Notes under the pieces: model-generated | What the model saw: only the letters and a program-made list of their open reading frames with translations | The model's database searches: none | What the model was told of the DNA's origin: nothing | Assembly: GCA_030220185.1 (NCBI GenBank) | Contig: JASPKZ010004956.1 | Span: 312,501-376,500 of the forward strand | Direction of reading: 5' to 3' | Length of the DNA: 64,000 bases | DNA from: Diploptera punctata | Lineage: Eukaryota > Arthropoda > Insecta > Blattodea > Blaberidae | Position numbers and translations under genes: made by a program | Shown here: piece by piece, positions 44,665-55,728 of the stretch | Numbering within the stretch: position 1 is the stretch's first letter | Layout of the letters: the number at the start of each line of letters is the position of its first letter

Positions 44665-44670
<6 letters not shown>
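44241..44670. other. Inserted DNA inside the Mutator-like gene
   Basis: Not Mutator-like sequence. A frame near 44390-44530 reads ARGTIARFLAKFWNSLDLDR then EYLSRIAIAAIRGSISILRN, protein-like but not recognised. Confidence 0.35.

Positions 44671-44715
<45 letters not shown>
44671..44715. repeat. (AT)n microsatellite
   Basis: A pure at run into which, or beside which, the next element inserted at a TA. Confidence 0.95.
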
Positions 44716-44718
<3 letters not shown>

Positions 44719-45223
44719 GTTGTAACAGGAACTTACCAACAAAATATTAGGGATGATAGGCCGTGCTGAGAGGATCATTTTTTGTGAAGGAACGTATAGT
44801 CGCAAACACGCATATGAAGGTGTTCACCCGTAAGGGTCGAGAATGAATACAAACAATTGTACACGTATCATTTTATTGAAAAAGTAATGTTTTTACAATA
44901 AGTGTTCAAACAGTAGGCCCTGTGCCACATTGAATGTTTGATATCGTCGCAGCAACGATCATGGCACAATTCTTTTGGACGTCGTCAAAACACTTATTGT
45001 TTGAACATTTATTAAAAAACATGCCATTTTCGCTTTTTCAATAAAATGTTACGTATACAATTGTTTGTATTCAATTTCGACCCATACGGGTGAACAGCTT
45101 CATCTGCGCATAACTCATAAACGACGTGTTTGCGACTATATGTTCCTTCACAAAAAAAAAGTGATCCTCTCTGCATGGCCTATCATCCCTATCATTTTGT
45201 CGGTAAGATCCTGTTACACCCTA
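44716..45223. mobile_element. Foldback/MITE element with long TIRs, 508 bp
   Basis: Left end caggttgtaacaggaactta, right end reverse-complemented tagggtgtaacaggatctta. The inverted match continues through atgataggcc, gaggatca, gtgaaggaac and agtcgcaaacacg, and again through gttcacccgta..ggtcga and gaatacaaacaattgta, giving arms of about 170 bp or more with small gaps. TA flanks on both sides fit the mariner/Tc1 superfamily. No transposase, so non-autonomous. Confidence 0.85.
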
Positions 45224-45243
45224 TATATATATATGTATATATA

Positions 45244-47503
45244 AAGATTGTAAATGAATTATACCGCACAACATTAACTACTTATATAGGGGTATTATAT
45301 AATCATTTTGAGATAATGAACTAATGGTGTACGAATAAAAATGTCCAAGTCATAATTAAATTTGCAAAATGGTTGGCACGTCACTGATTATTTCAAATTA
45401 AAATGGAAATAATATGATACAGAGACTGTAACTTGCAATAAGTATGCGCTTTTAGCTCAGTGGTTATAGAAGTTTTACTATCAACGCAAATATAAGACTG
45501 ATGCATCAAGTTCCAAACTACCTATAGTATTTGTACACTTTTGTTTCCTTTCTTCTTGTATTATATACGTACTGTAAATTAGTTAAGTAAGTAGATTTAC
45601 TTCTGGTTTGTTTATTCATTATTTTACAGAATACGATATTGGAATGTCGGCGGAGTACATGAGTTACAAAACTCTCTACGTATGTACTGTAAAGAGAATT
45701 GTTTGAACGTTTGTAATAATAATACACATATTGTAGAATACAATAGGTTTCACAAATTAAATGTGTAATTGTGCTGTACAGTACTTAGACAAATAATGAT
45801 AGTACAGTGTTCATAAGAGTAATAACATGAAGAGGTACAGTGTATGTACATATGACATACATAATGTTATTGGAAAATAAAAGCAATACATTTGAGTAGA
45901 CTCATTAAAGAAATTTTCCTAATTGGCCACCTCCATTCACAACACAGATGACATCGGCGACTAAATGATTCTCGTACCTTGTTCAAGATACCAGGTGTTT
46001 CGCCGATCACATCACATGCTGCGATTATGCGTGCAACTAACAGTTAATCTGTATCAACAGGGGTCGCATACACCAATGTTTTCAGGTGTCCCACAAAAAT
46101 AATCAAGTAGATAGCAAAAATAATAAAATGGACAAGGATCTGGAGAGCGAGGTGGTCACACTACAGATGAATTACCCCTTCCTATATCCAACGGTCAAGA
46201 TACATTTCATCCAAATTATTTCGCACATTTCGGCAGAAATGGGGAGGAGCCTGATGTGAAGTGGAACTTTTTCTAGCAATCTAGGTAGGACGAGCTCTAA
46301 AAATGTCTTATAAATTACACCATTTAATCGCTGGGGAAGGAGGTAAGGGCCAATGATGTGGTCAGAAATTACGCCTACCCATACGTTCACCGAAAATCTC
46401 TGCTGATGACCCGTCTCGAAGATGGTATGAGTATTTTCATAATCCCACACATGACTGCCCATTCAGTTCAGATTCACCCCATCCGTATTAAATATTGCCT
46501 CATCAATGAATAACCCGAGGTAAAGAAGTGAGGTGGCTGCAACAATGCCCAATTACAAAATTGTACCTGTTGAGCGAAGTCCATTGGCTGTAAGGCTTGA
46601 ACTTTTTGCAGATGAAAGGGATAGAGCTGGTTTTCGCGTAGGACATCCCATACACTTTGATGGTTCATGCCCATTACACGTGGAACAGCACGAGTACTAT
46701 TAGAAAGATCGTCTTCCGCCCTATGAAGAACATTTTCTTCGAACTCTGCAGTTCGTCGCGTACGTCTTTCACCGGCGTCTACTCTGTTTACCTTCAACGT
46801 CCCATGCACCTGCAAACGCCTATCAACAGACTCAGTTTATTCGGTGAGGATGGCGTCTATTCGGATACCGCTCCGCGTACATGACAGCAGCTCTTGCACC
46901 ATTAATTTGTGCTAGACCATAAATCAAATGCATTTCGGCAAGTTCAGGACAACTGTAAAGATGTTCCATGATGCTATCATGAAATGCGACTGATACAGTA
47001 GTAACCTCTAATCAGATGTTAATGTAATAACCAATAAATGAAATATTAAAATAAATAAAAGTGACTTGTGATTTGAACCATCAGTGTTCGAATCTCAAAT
47101 CCATTACTTTAACATTAAGTCACACGTTAACTACACAGATTCTGCGTGTTTCACTCTGAGCTAAGGTTCTCATTGTACCGATGCTTCTTTAATCAGTGCC
47201 GTAGTGTGCAATCATCTGTTAAGTTTGATATTTTAAGGAATTTGATAACCCAATATTTCATAAATATTGTTGATGAATAATTAGCAATCAGGATCTCGGA
47301 ATTATTACCAAGATCTGGAGTTATTCTAGTATAATTTTGTCTCCTATTTTGCTCTCCTGTTGATTTATCTGTATTAATTGTTGATGACTTCGATTCCCTA
47401 TAACTTGCTCATTTTCCCTCGTAGACCCTCGTATTTCAAATGACTTGTATAATACTCCTCTGTAAGCAGTTATATTTGTGCGGTATAATTCATTTACACC
47501 CTG
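45244..47503 (-). mobile_element. mariner-type DNA transposon, 2.26 kb, inactive
   Basis: Inverted ends: left aagattgtaaatgaattata, right reverse-complemented cagggtgtaaatgaattata, both continuing ccgcacaa with TA flanks. The minus strand encodes transposase remnants: an N-terminal helix-turn-helix region TRAVPRVMGMNHQSVWDVLR (about 46630-46690) with PFHLQKVQALQPMD, then HQQRFSVNVWVGVISDHIIG (about 46340-46400) and QRLNGVIYKTFLELVLPRLL. The frame is broken near 46470 in the first catalytic region, and the second and third catalytic parts (46140-46230) are decayed. A tRNA-like scrap (cttttagctcagtggttata, 45450) lies in its left flank. It splits the Mutator-like gene. Confidence 0.85.
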
Positions 47504-48703
47504 TATATACGGAAAAAGGGTTTACTTCTGAAAATATATTGTGTGCCATGTTAAACTTGCCTAAACCACCTACAAAATTTCAGAATTATAATTCAATATT
47601 GTAAGCAGCTTGCAAAGAAGTGGTACACAAATCAATATCATAGGTTATGCAAGAAGCTGTGAATTTAAATGAGGGCTGCACAGATTTAAGTGTTGAACTG
47701 GATGGCAGCGGGCAAGGGCATACTAGCCTGAATGGCAGTGTTTCTGCAACTTCAGTTGATACAGGAAAAGTAGTAGATATATCAATAAAATCTAAGAACT
47801 GTCATTCTTGTGAAGTTCTGAAGAATTATGAGAAAATAAAACAGCATAAGGAAAGCAAGACATGTAATATGTTTCAAGGTATGATTGGTGCAATGGAAGC
47901 AGTTGGTGCAGTTGAGATATTTTCTCGCTCAGAAGAAAATTATAGTGTCAGATATCTGAACTATTTAGGTGATGGAAGTTTCGAAAAAGTGATGGACAGC
48001 AAGCCATATGGTGGAACAACAATTGTGAAACTGGAATGCAGAGGAAATAGATAACACCCAAAGGTACTAGGAAATGGCAATAACGAGAAATGTGAATAGT
48101 ATAGAGGCGAAAAGAAAAGTATATCTGGGCCATTTACTTTCATTAATTGCCCACCGATGAGTTGCCAAGATAATAGTCTATATCCAAGAACTGAGGAATC
48201 CTGGTGTAAATATAATGTCATTGTTGACTGGAGAACCATATCACCACAAGCACTTTCCACCTGGATCTGTGATATTGGCAATAAAACCTATATTTAGGAG
48301 CCTGGCAGAAACAGAGTTGTTGCGCAAATGTCTACATGACAAAACTCAAAATCCGAATGAGAGTTTCAATAGTGTTGCATGGAACAGACTCCCCAAGACT
48401 GTCATTGTTGGACATAAGACATTAGAATTTGGTTCTTATCATGCAGTGTTGATCTTAATAACTGGAAAATTAGGCCACGTGAAAGTCTTGCTACATCGAG
48501 GTATTTCTCCAGGGAGGAACACAGTGCAAATTTTTAAAGAAATGGACCAATATCGTGTTACCAAGGCTGACATGGAGGCAGAGAACATCTACATGAGTGC
48601 TAGACAGATGAAGAGGAAGAAGAAGAGGTGTAGGGAAGATGTTGAAGACAATGAGTATGGCGTAGAAATATTTCAAGAGACTGTGAGTAGTGTAAAACTT
48701 TAA
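47504..48703 (+). mobile_element. Mutator-like transposase, central and C-terminal part
   Basis: Plus strand: KGFTSENILCAMLNLPKPPT and KFQNYN (47515-47590), then MQEAVNLNEGCTDLSVELDG, TSLNGSVSATSVDTGKVVDI, NMFQGMIGAMEAVGAVEIF and VRYLNYLGDGSFEKVMDSKP (to 48054). After a frameshifted stretch, the ORF from 48215 gives AIKPIFRSLAETELLRKCLH, DKTQNPNESFNSVAWNRLPK, EFGSYHAVLILITGK and RVTKADMEAENIYMSARQ. This is the full order of the Mutator-like transposase domain, with LDG and LGDG likely holding the first two catalytic Asp and TQNPNES the conserved late block. One frameshifted segment (48055-48215) and the split N-terminus make it a pseudogene, although the C-terminal 162 codons are intact. Confidence 0.85.
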
Positions 48704-49764
48704 CTCATTTTCACGCTACTTTTGTTTGTGCGAGCCTTATGTTCATTTTCTCCGAAACTATGCATCCCAGAGAGAGCAATTTTCACGGCTATTTCTCTAG
48801 TACTCAGGCATAAACTGCCAATTTTTAAACATTCTAATGTTATTATTAATTATTTTCCTTTTCAAAATGTACCAAAAAAACATTGTTTTTAAAAATCTTA
48901 ATGTTGCATTTGTAATGCTGTTTTCTGGAAAAAATATCATTGTATTACCAAATAGTGTATCGATATGTGAGAAAAAAATTATGTTCCACTGTTAACAGTT
49001 GTTCTGAAAAGGAACGATAAAATTAGAACATTTAAAGTGGCGGAGATACAAGGTGCCTTCTCCACTTAAGTGATTTATTTTTGTGCGTTTCCTTCCGAAT
49101 TATTTAAAATATTAAATACATTAAACCAATTGATGATACATTATCAGTTCAAGGGTTACATTTCAAAATTGCTTCAAATCCGCATTTATAAAGCATAAAA
49201 TATTGGGTTGTTGGTAAAAAAGACAATCTATACGATTATATGGGTATTAAAATTTAGGATAATTATACATTTTGGAACCCTGTTCTCTATCTCAAAATAC
49301 TGAATCAGTTTGTTCTATATTTTATATATTCACTTCATATTATAACATGCAGTAGGCCTATGATTCATTAACGGATGCACTGCATTATAAAGATTGCGTA
49401 TGAATTGGATTTCACCCTAGCATTTATCTTACCGATATCTTGAATATGAGCCGTGGAAGTGATATTTTGAATTTTAGAATCTCTTCTGGTAGCGATGAAT
49501 CGATTTCAGTAGGAATAACTTGTTACATCCAAGTAATGTAAACATCACAGAACGCCATTTGAATATCCTCTTCTTTGCAACTTGTAGGAATCTATTTCTG
49601 TATGTTTATGAAGCATTCTCTGGCAGCAAGAAAATAATTTTATTTTTTGTCGACGTTGTTTGCTTTATTTCCCATTCCGTTCCAAATCAATTTAAATATT
49701 TAGTTCACAACGATCAAAATGTACGTAAAAATAAACGAATAAAACGTACCTAGTCCACATAGTG
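48704..49764. other. Unassigned AT-rich region
   Basis: No feature recognised; probably 3' flank of the Mutator-like element. I could not find its terminal inverted repeat. Confidence 0.3.
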
Positions 49765-50290
49765 AATACTTACTTACTCACTGGCATTATCGAACCCGTA
49801 GGTTCATGGCCGCGCGGACATAAGCTCTCCATACATCCCTATCCTGAGATAATGCTTTCCAATCATTCCCTGTATAATCTACTTCCCTCAAATCATAGTT
49901 AATGTTATTCTCCCACCTCATTCTTTGTCTACCAACTGGGCGTTTTCCCTCTGGCTTTCCTACAAGAAGCTTCCATGCAAGACTTTCATTCCTCATACGT
50001 GCAACATGTCCTGCCCATCGCAGTATAGGAGACTTAACTGTTCTTATTATATCTGACTTTCTATAGAGACCATGTATTTGATTGTTATGAAGTCTTTTCC
50101 ATTCACCTGTTTGTTCATCTCTCTTTGGTCCAAAAATTTTCCTAAGTACTTTATTCTCAAATACTTGTAATCTCCTTTCCTCCCTTAAAGTAAGAGTCCA
50201 TGTTTCGCAACCATATAATATAACTGGCAGAATAATAGTTTTATATATTTTCAGTTTAACGTTTTTTGAAGGGAGTTGGGACATCAAGAG
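49765..50290 (-). mobile_element. LINE family A, 3' end, intact C-terminus
   Basis: 166 codons open on the minus strand: SKNVKLKIYKTIILPVILYG, CETWTLTLREERRLQVFENK, IFGPKRDEQTGEWKRLHNNQ, RWAGHVARMRNESLAWKLL, GKPEGKRPVGRQRMRWENN, LREVDYTGNDWKALSQDRDV and WRAYVRAAMNLRVR with the natural stop. The 3' untranslated end is short and finishes in a gtgagtaagtaagta tail. It gives the best view of the family C-terminus. Confidence 0.92.
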
Positions 50291-50462
50291 TGAATAGAAT
50301 GATATATCTAGCCAGTTCTACCAGTTAATATAGATATAGCGAACATTGTTTCCACCATACAAAGAAATTCAGATCAGTCCAGTAAAATTATTATTACTAT
50401 ATATATATATATATATAGTTCCCGCTACATCTCGTAACAATAGAGAATATATATATATATAT

Positions 50463-50575
50463 AAGGAAAATAAATGTTTGAACTAGATTTGCTTGGCGGC
50501 GTAATCGGTAGCGATCTGGAGTATCAATCCAGGTCTGGGTTCAAATCCCGTCCAAGCATTTATTTTCCGTATCAT
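50463..50575 (+). repeat. tRNA-like core bracketed by short inverted repeats, copy 2
   Basis: Core at about 50490-50558 with a perfect 7-bp acceptor pair tgcttgg/ccaagca, anticodon stem ctgga/tccag with a 7-nt loop gtatcaa, and a T arm around gggttcaaatccc. It is preceded by aaggaaaataaatg and followed by the inverse catttattttccg, then gtatcatgtcatatatat. Loop base 33 is T but base 32 is G and the T stem has a mismatch, so I do not call it a functional tRNA. Confidence 0.65.
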
Positions 50576-50875
50576 GTCATATATATATGAACAATATAGT
50601 CGTTATATAACATGATGGTTATATTGTTTAGCATCATTGATTGCATTTTAATGGCTCTGCACATGCAGAATATAAATTTATTATATCACACTGTTTTAAC
50701 TGCTTAAAAAGAGGTCGTATACGAACAGCATTAGCTATGAACTAGTAATCTAAAAAAGTAAAATGGACGACTGTAAAATAAAATGCCCGAGCTATAATAC
50801 TCTTTTTATTTATTACATTTTAACATTAATTATATCGCGTTTGAGGACCGCCTGTATTTTAGGACATCCATACAC

Positions 50876-51058
50876 ATTAACTAACTAACTAACTAGCTTT
50901 CTGGCATTATCGAAACCGTAGATTCATGTTTGCGCGGACATGAGCTCCCCATACATCCCTATCCTAAGCTATTGTTTTCCAATCATCTCCTGTATAATCT
51001 AATTAGCTCGAAACATGATTAATGCTATTCTCCTACCTCATTCTTCGTCTATCAAGAT
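50876..51058 (-). mobile_element. LINE family A, short 3' fragment
   Basis: About 180 bp matching the last 50 codons of the family (GDDWKTIA-type and MGSSCPRKHESTVS-type decay), with a ttagttagttagttag tail on the minus strand at 50879-50896. Confidence 0.8.
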
Positions 51059-51719
51059 TACATAAATTAATTATATGACTCAATTTAAACTACGTTAAAA
51101 AAGGTCTTACACAAGAACTATCTTAAGTCAACAAAGCAAAGTGTTTGATTGAAAGGAATGTAAGAAATGTACAATATTTCAATTCATTCAGTACCTACTA
51201 TATTTCAATCCACTGATAAGTCAACGTAAATCAGAGCACCCTTGTGACTTGTACTAAGCCGATAATATTTTCAAGTATTGTTAGATATTCTAAAAACTTG
51301 TCTGTCAATATAAATGGTTAAACGTATTTTCGAATTTTGATTATACTGTATTTCAAAATATTCAGATCAGACTTGATTAGTTGTCTAAATAATTCAGTTA
51401 TACAGGGGGCTGCGAAACTCTTCGTTAAAATTAATACAGGAGGTAGAGAACGTCAAAACAATATATTTGGATAAGGAACATATATTCTCAGAATTCAGCT
51501 TGTGATGCTACGTACTTACACAGAAGGTAGTTTAACTTGCTAATTACAACAGTATCATTCACAGGGATTGCTCGAATATACGACCATTTGCCTGTATGCA
51601 CGCAGTACATCGTCTGACCATTGTCGTGTTCGTTCGAAGATCCGTGGCATGTCCGCAATGATCTCAGCAGCGACGGCAATTCTAGCGTGTAACAATCTTC
51701 CACTCAGCCTCTCCTAAAT

Positions 51720-52900
51720 TAAGAACTTAAAATAATTAATTAATCATGACGTGTATCATTATCATACATATGTTAAATCTCTATAGGACGAAATAATCAT
51801 CGAAGATATACGAAATGTATATGCTATCAAATCGTGAGAACACGAGGGACTTGATTTTTATATAATTATATGAAAATAAATTGAATTAAAGAAGTTGATA
51901 GAATCCCGAATAAACGATCAGTTGGTTATTACAGAAATAATTTAGCAACTACATGGTACGCTATTGTCAAGCGACAGATACTTGAAGCGACGACAAAAGA
52001 GTTAAAATTTGAGGAAATCTATTATACTAGCGGATTACCAGACGTTTCTTTGTAGACCAGCAATCTAAGATCTTAAACAGAGCTTCGCTGACAGGTTGAG
52101 AACAAAGAATTGATGTAGGGCTTGGAAACTACAGCGTGAAGTAATCAACTCATAAGGAACCAGACAAGCTGCTAGAGCGCCAAGCTAGCAAACAAGCGGG
52201 AAAAAGTCACTGACCTAAAGATAGTTATATAATAAGTTTAGACCGGAATTCCCCAGAGTACGAACTCATGGTGAAACTGTATATTAGAAGGACGTAGAAA
52301 CTTGGTGAAATCTTGTCCTATCAAAAGACGGCGATCCCTTCCTGAGACCTAAGGAATCGTCGTCAGCCAATATAGTAAAGGGTTACATCACGTCAAGGTA
52401 ATGACCTCATGACGACACGATTACAGGGAGAGGTTAAACGAAGTTTTCTTTAACTACCCAAATTATGTTAAGTTAGTCCTGCGGAACTCACCGAGGCGGG
52501 AGTCGGAACAGACTCACCGACATAGTTGTTAATCGGCGCAATGGCCATCAATTAGCAAAAAAAACTTAACTTCAGGAATTTCACACTTAGGAACAATTCG
52601 GCCGTGATAGACTCTCAGAGTTTCGATTCTGAACTCTAAAGGCGCGCTCCTGTGGTCAATGCTTGTCCAGTAATAAGTGATTTCAATCATACGTGTAACC
52701 AGTGTCCACTTCGGTTAATAAATAAAGCACATTTATTAAAATTCATCTAGCGTAGTCTTGCGTCGGTCAGCTCCTTGTCATCCCTGTTGAAAGAACCTCA
52801 ACTCTACCAATTTCCAATCTGAGCAACCTAAGATCTCATACGTGGAGAATTCCTTCCAAACTCCTGGTGCCCACTAAATCCCATCTTCATCTCTTCACTT
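51720..52900. other. Possible LTR or unknown insert inside the mariner
   Basis: LTR-like traits on the plus strand: polyadenylation-type taataaataaagcac at about 52718 and a tggtgcccac text near 52862 that resembles a primer-binding start. No gag/pol, no second LTR and no duplication were found. It may be the flank of a truncated LTR retrotransposon. Confidence 0.25.
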
Positions 52901-52946
52901 CTTCTTCTTCTTCCTTCCAAGTTATAGGCCAAGGCCTGTTACGATC

Positions 52947-55040
52947 CTATAGAAAATTTTCCCTCCAGCGTTTCATAGGACGGCCCAGTGATCTTCGTCC
53001 TCTTGGTATATAATTATAAACAGCTTTGGGGATCCGATTTGAACTCATTCTTTCAAGATGGTGTTTCCAATTTAGTTGGTACTGTTTAATATATTCCAAA
53101 ATTGGCGTAGTCTTCAATTCTTTTAAGATATCGGTGTTCCTTTTCCGATCCCATCTGGTGTAACCCGCTGTTCTGCGCATGAATCTCATTTCACAAGCCG
53201 TTATTCTGCTTTCATGTTGTTTTTTTAGTGTCCATGCTTCACTACCATAGGTCAACACTGGTCTAGCCAAAGTGTTATATAAACGTAATCTGGTGTTTTT
53301 TTGTACAAGGGATGGTTTCATAACTTGATTAATAATTCCTAAACTTTTATTATAACTAGTAACTTTTTCAGGGATATCCTTTTCATCCCAGATAGAGAGA
53401 TAATATCCAAGATATTTAAATTGATTAGATCTCTCTAAAATTTTATTCTGGAGACAGATTTTACTTTGTATGGGGTCCTTCCCATGAAATGCCATAATTT
53501 TAGTTTTGTTAATTGATATTTCCATATTAAATTTGGCACCTATTTTTTGTAAATTATAAATTGATCGTTGCAAATCATTTTCGGAAAGTGCCAGAAGAGC
53601 TAAATCGTCTGCAAAAAGAATAGCATCGAGTTTGAGGTTCCTATTGATGGGTATATATCCTCGTTGTGTTTTCCTCCATTCATTTATTAATTTATTCATG
53701 TATATAATGAAAAGCACCGGTGAAAGTCCACATCCCTGTCTTACTCCAGTGTTGATCTTTTCCCAAGAAGATAATTTGCCATCTTGTTTAACAGAGATTT
53801 CATTATCTTTATAGATGTTGAAGATATTAGTAATATATTGTTGTGGAACGTTATCATCAGCTAAAATTTGTAGTAATATATTTCTGTCTACTTTGTCAAA
53901 AGCCTTTATGAAGTCAACGAAGGCGATATGAGTTTCTATATTGAATTCCTTGTGCTTTTCTAATAGTAGTTTTAGAGTAAAGAATCCATCTGTACAAGAT
54001 CTACCCTTTCTGAATCCATTCTGCTCTTCTCCAATTATATTTTCATAAATTTTCCTCAATTTATTCTTAACAATATTAGCATAAATTTTATATCCAGAGT
54101 TCAACAAGCTAATTCCACGATAGTTATCTTTGATTTGGCGACTTCCTTTTTTGAAGATTGGTATTACAATGGATTTGTTCCAGCTTTGTGGTGGTTCTTG
54201 TCCTTCCCATATCATATTAAGGAGAATAAGAAATCTGTCTAAAAATTTTTTAGTTGAAAATTTAAATAATTCTTGATTAATGTGGTCTTCTCCGGGAGCT
54301 TTGTTACTTTTTAATGATTTAACAACATCAGTTAGTTCATCTATAGAAATTTGTTCCAAAGCAGTGTTATTAGAGATTGGTATTTGTAATAAATCATCCT
54401 TTTGTGTCCATAAATGATGAAAGTAATTAAGCCAAGATTCTTTAGATATACAATTTAAATGTGCATTTTCTCTTGAATCATTATTTAAATTTTTTAAAAC
54501 TTTATATATTTTTGGTTGAGGCCTAGTGATATCATTTTCCAAAAATGAGACAAATTGTTCCCAGCTTTGTCTATGTTTTTTGCGAACTTCAATTTTAGCT
54601 ATGGCTCTCTTCCTATGATACTCTACTTTATCTTCATCTTTTTTTGTGGACAGAAATTTTTTGTATGCTTCACGTTTATCATCAATTACTTTTTTGATGT
54701 TTTCATCCCATATCCGTAGTCCTTTTTTTCGATTCCATTTAGTTTTGATACCCAGGCTTTCATTTGCTGCTTGTGTCAAAATACTTTGTAGAGCAAGCCA
54801 TTCTTCTTCAATATTTTCACCAACCGGTGTTTCTTGAACTAGACGATCTAATCTGCATTTGTATAGCCAGGTAATAGAGGGATCTCGGAAAAGACTTACT
54901 TTATAAGTATAGTCCACTTTTTCAAATTTTACATTATTAATTTTATTTTTATTTTTCCATCTCGGTGGCATACGAATTGGACAAACAAGTAAGTAATGGT
55001 CTGATTCGATTTCAGGTCCTCCTGTAAACTCTTGTATCAA
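52947..55040 (-). CDS. 697-codon reverse transcriptase ORF of the LINE
   Basis: Uninterrupted from the GGPEIESDHYLL end of the endonuclease through linker, RT fingers/palm with FVDFIKAFDKVD and FADD, thumb and a C-terminal RRSLGRPMKRWRENFL. All visible RT catalytic Asp are present. No RNase H or CCHC zinc knuckle follows, which fits endonuclease-RT LINEs of the RTE/CR1 type; the exact clade is not settled. The long open frame in DNA this AT-rich means recent insertion. It is probably translated, if at all, only from the downstream frame. Confidence 0.9.
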   Translation of the reverse strand: MIQEFTGGPEIESDHYLLVCPIRMPPRWKNKNKINNVKFEKVDYTYKVSLFRDPSITWLYKCRLDRLVQETPVGENIEEEWLALQSILTQAANESLGIKTKWNRKKGLRIWDENIKKVIDDKREAYKKFLSTKKDEDKVEYHRKRAIAKIEVRKKHRQSWEQFVSFLENDITRPQPKIYKVLKNLNNDSRENAHLNCISKESWLNYFHHLWTQKDDLLQIPISNNTALEQISIDELTDVVKSLKSNKAPGEDHINQELFKFSTKKFLDRFLILLNMIWEGQEPPQSWNKSIVIPIFKKGSRQIKDNYRGISLLNSGYKIYANIVKNKLRKIYENIIGEEQNGFRKGRSCTDGFFTLKLLLEKHKEFNIETHIAFVDFIKAFDKVDRNILLQILADDNVPQQYITNIFNIYKDNEISVKQDGKLSSWEKINTGVRQGCGLSPVLFIIYMNKLINEWRKTQRGYIPINRNLKLDAILFADDLALLALSENDLQRSIYNLQKIGAKFNMEISINKTKIMAFHGKDPIQSKICLQNKILERSNQFKYLGYYLSIWDEKDIPEKVTSYNKSLGIINQVMKPSLVQKNTRLRLYNTLARPVLTYGSEAWTLKKQHESRITACEMRFMRRTAGYTRWDRKRNTDILKELKTTPILEYIKQYQLNWKHHLERMSSNRIPKAVYNYIPRGRRSLGRPMKRWRENFL

Positions 55041-55728
55041 GAACTTTAGATGCTAATTTTTTATTACATATAGCATAGTCAATTATTGATTTAAGACCCC
55101 TGGCTTCCCATGTATATTTGTGACTATCCTTGTGGTTAAATACTGAGTTCATTATTGTGAAATGATTAAACATGACAAAATCAATTAACCGTAAGCCATT
55201 TCTATTACAGGTTTGCTCTCCATATGGTCCTATATATGTATCAAATTTAGTATTACCAATTCTGGCATTTAAATCACCCAAAATTATAATCATATCATTA
55301 TTATTAATTGTGCAGATAATTTTCTGGAAGTCATGATAAAAAATTTCACTTTCTTCTTTATCTCCTTCTACAGGTGCATATATACCTATCACTGTTAAGT
55401 ATCCTAGAGATAATTTTATTCGGATTTGAATTATTCTTTCATTCCAAAAAGTATAGCTATGTATTGAATTTCTAAATCTTTTGTGAATCATAACGGCTAC
55501 AACTGCTTGTGCATGAATATGTTATTTTACACCACTATAAAACTGAATGTAATTTTGAGTTTCTTTGGTGCCTTGTAATTTCTTTTTTGTTTCTGATATT
55601 ACAGCTAATGAAATCCCCTTTTTGCACAATATATCATCTAATTGATCATCTTTATAGTTAATCCCTTGTACATTCCATGTGCTAAAAAGCAAAATAAATT
55701 TTTTCTTCCAAGAGTTGTCCTTTTTCAT
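55012..55728 (-). pseudogene. APE-type endonuclease domain of the LINE
   Basis: Same element as above. Codons 1-68 (55522-55728) and 55012-55491 are in one frame, separated by the premature TAA and ten further codons (HIHAQAVVAV). The domain would nick the target DNA for reverse transcription. The 1-bp duplication in agg-agga near 55025 shifts the downstream GGPEIESDHYLL block into the RT ORF frame. Confidence 0.85.

Noticed and set aside
44599..44805. ORF with IYIYIYIY
   Set aside because: It translates an (AT)n run and the end of a foldback element.
47948..48281. Minus-strand ORFs over the Mutator-like gene
   Set aside because: They are antisense shadows; the plus-strand frames carry the recognised motifs.
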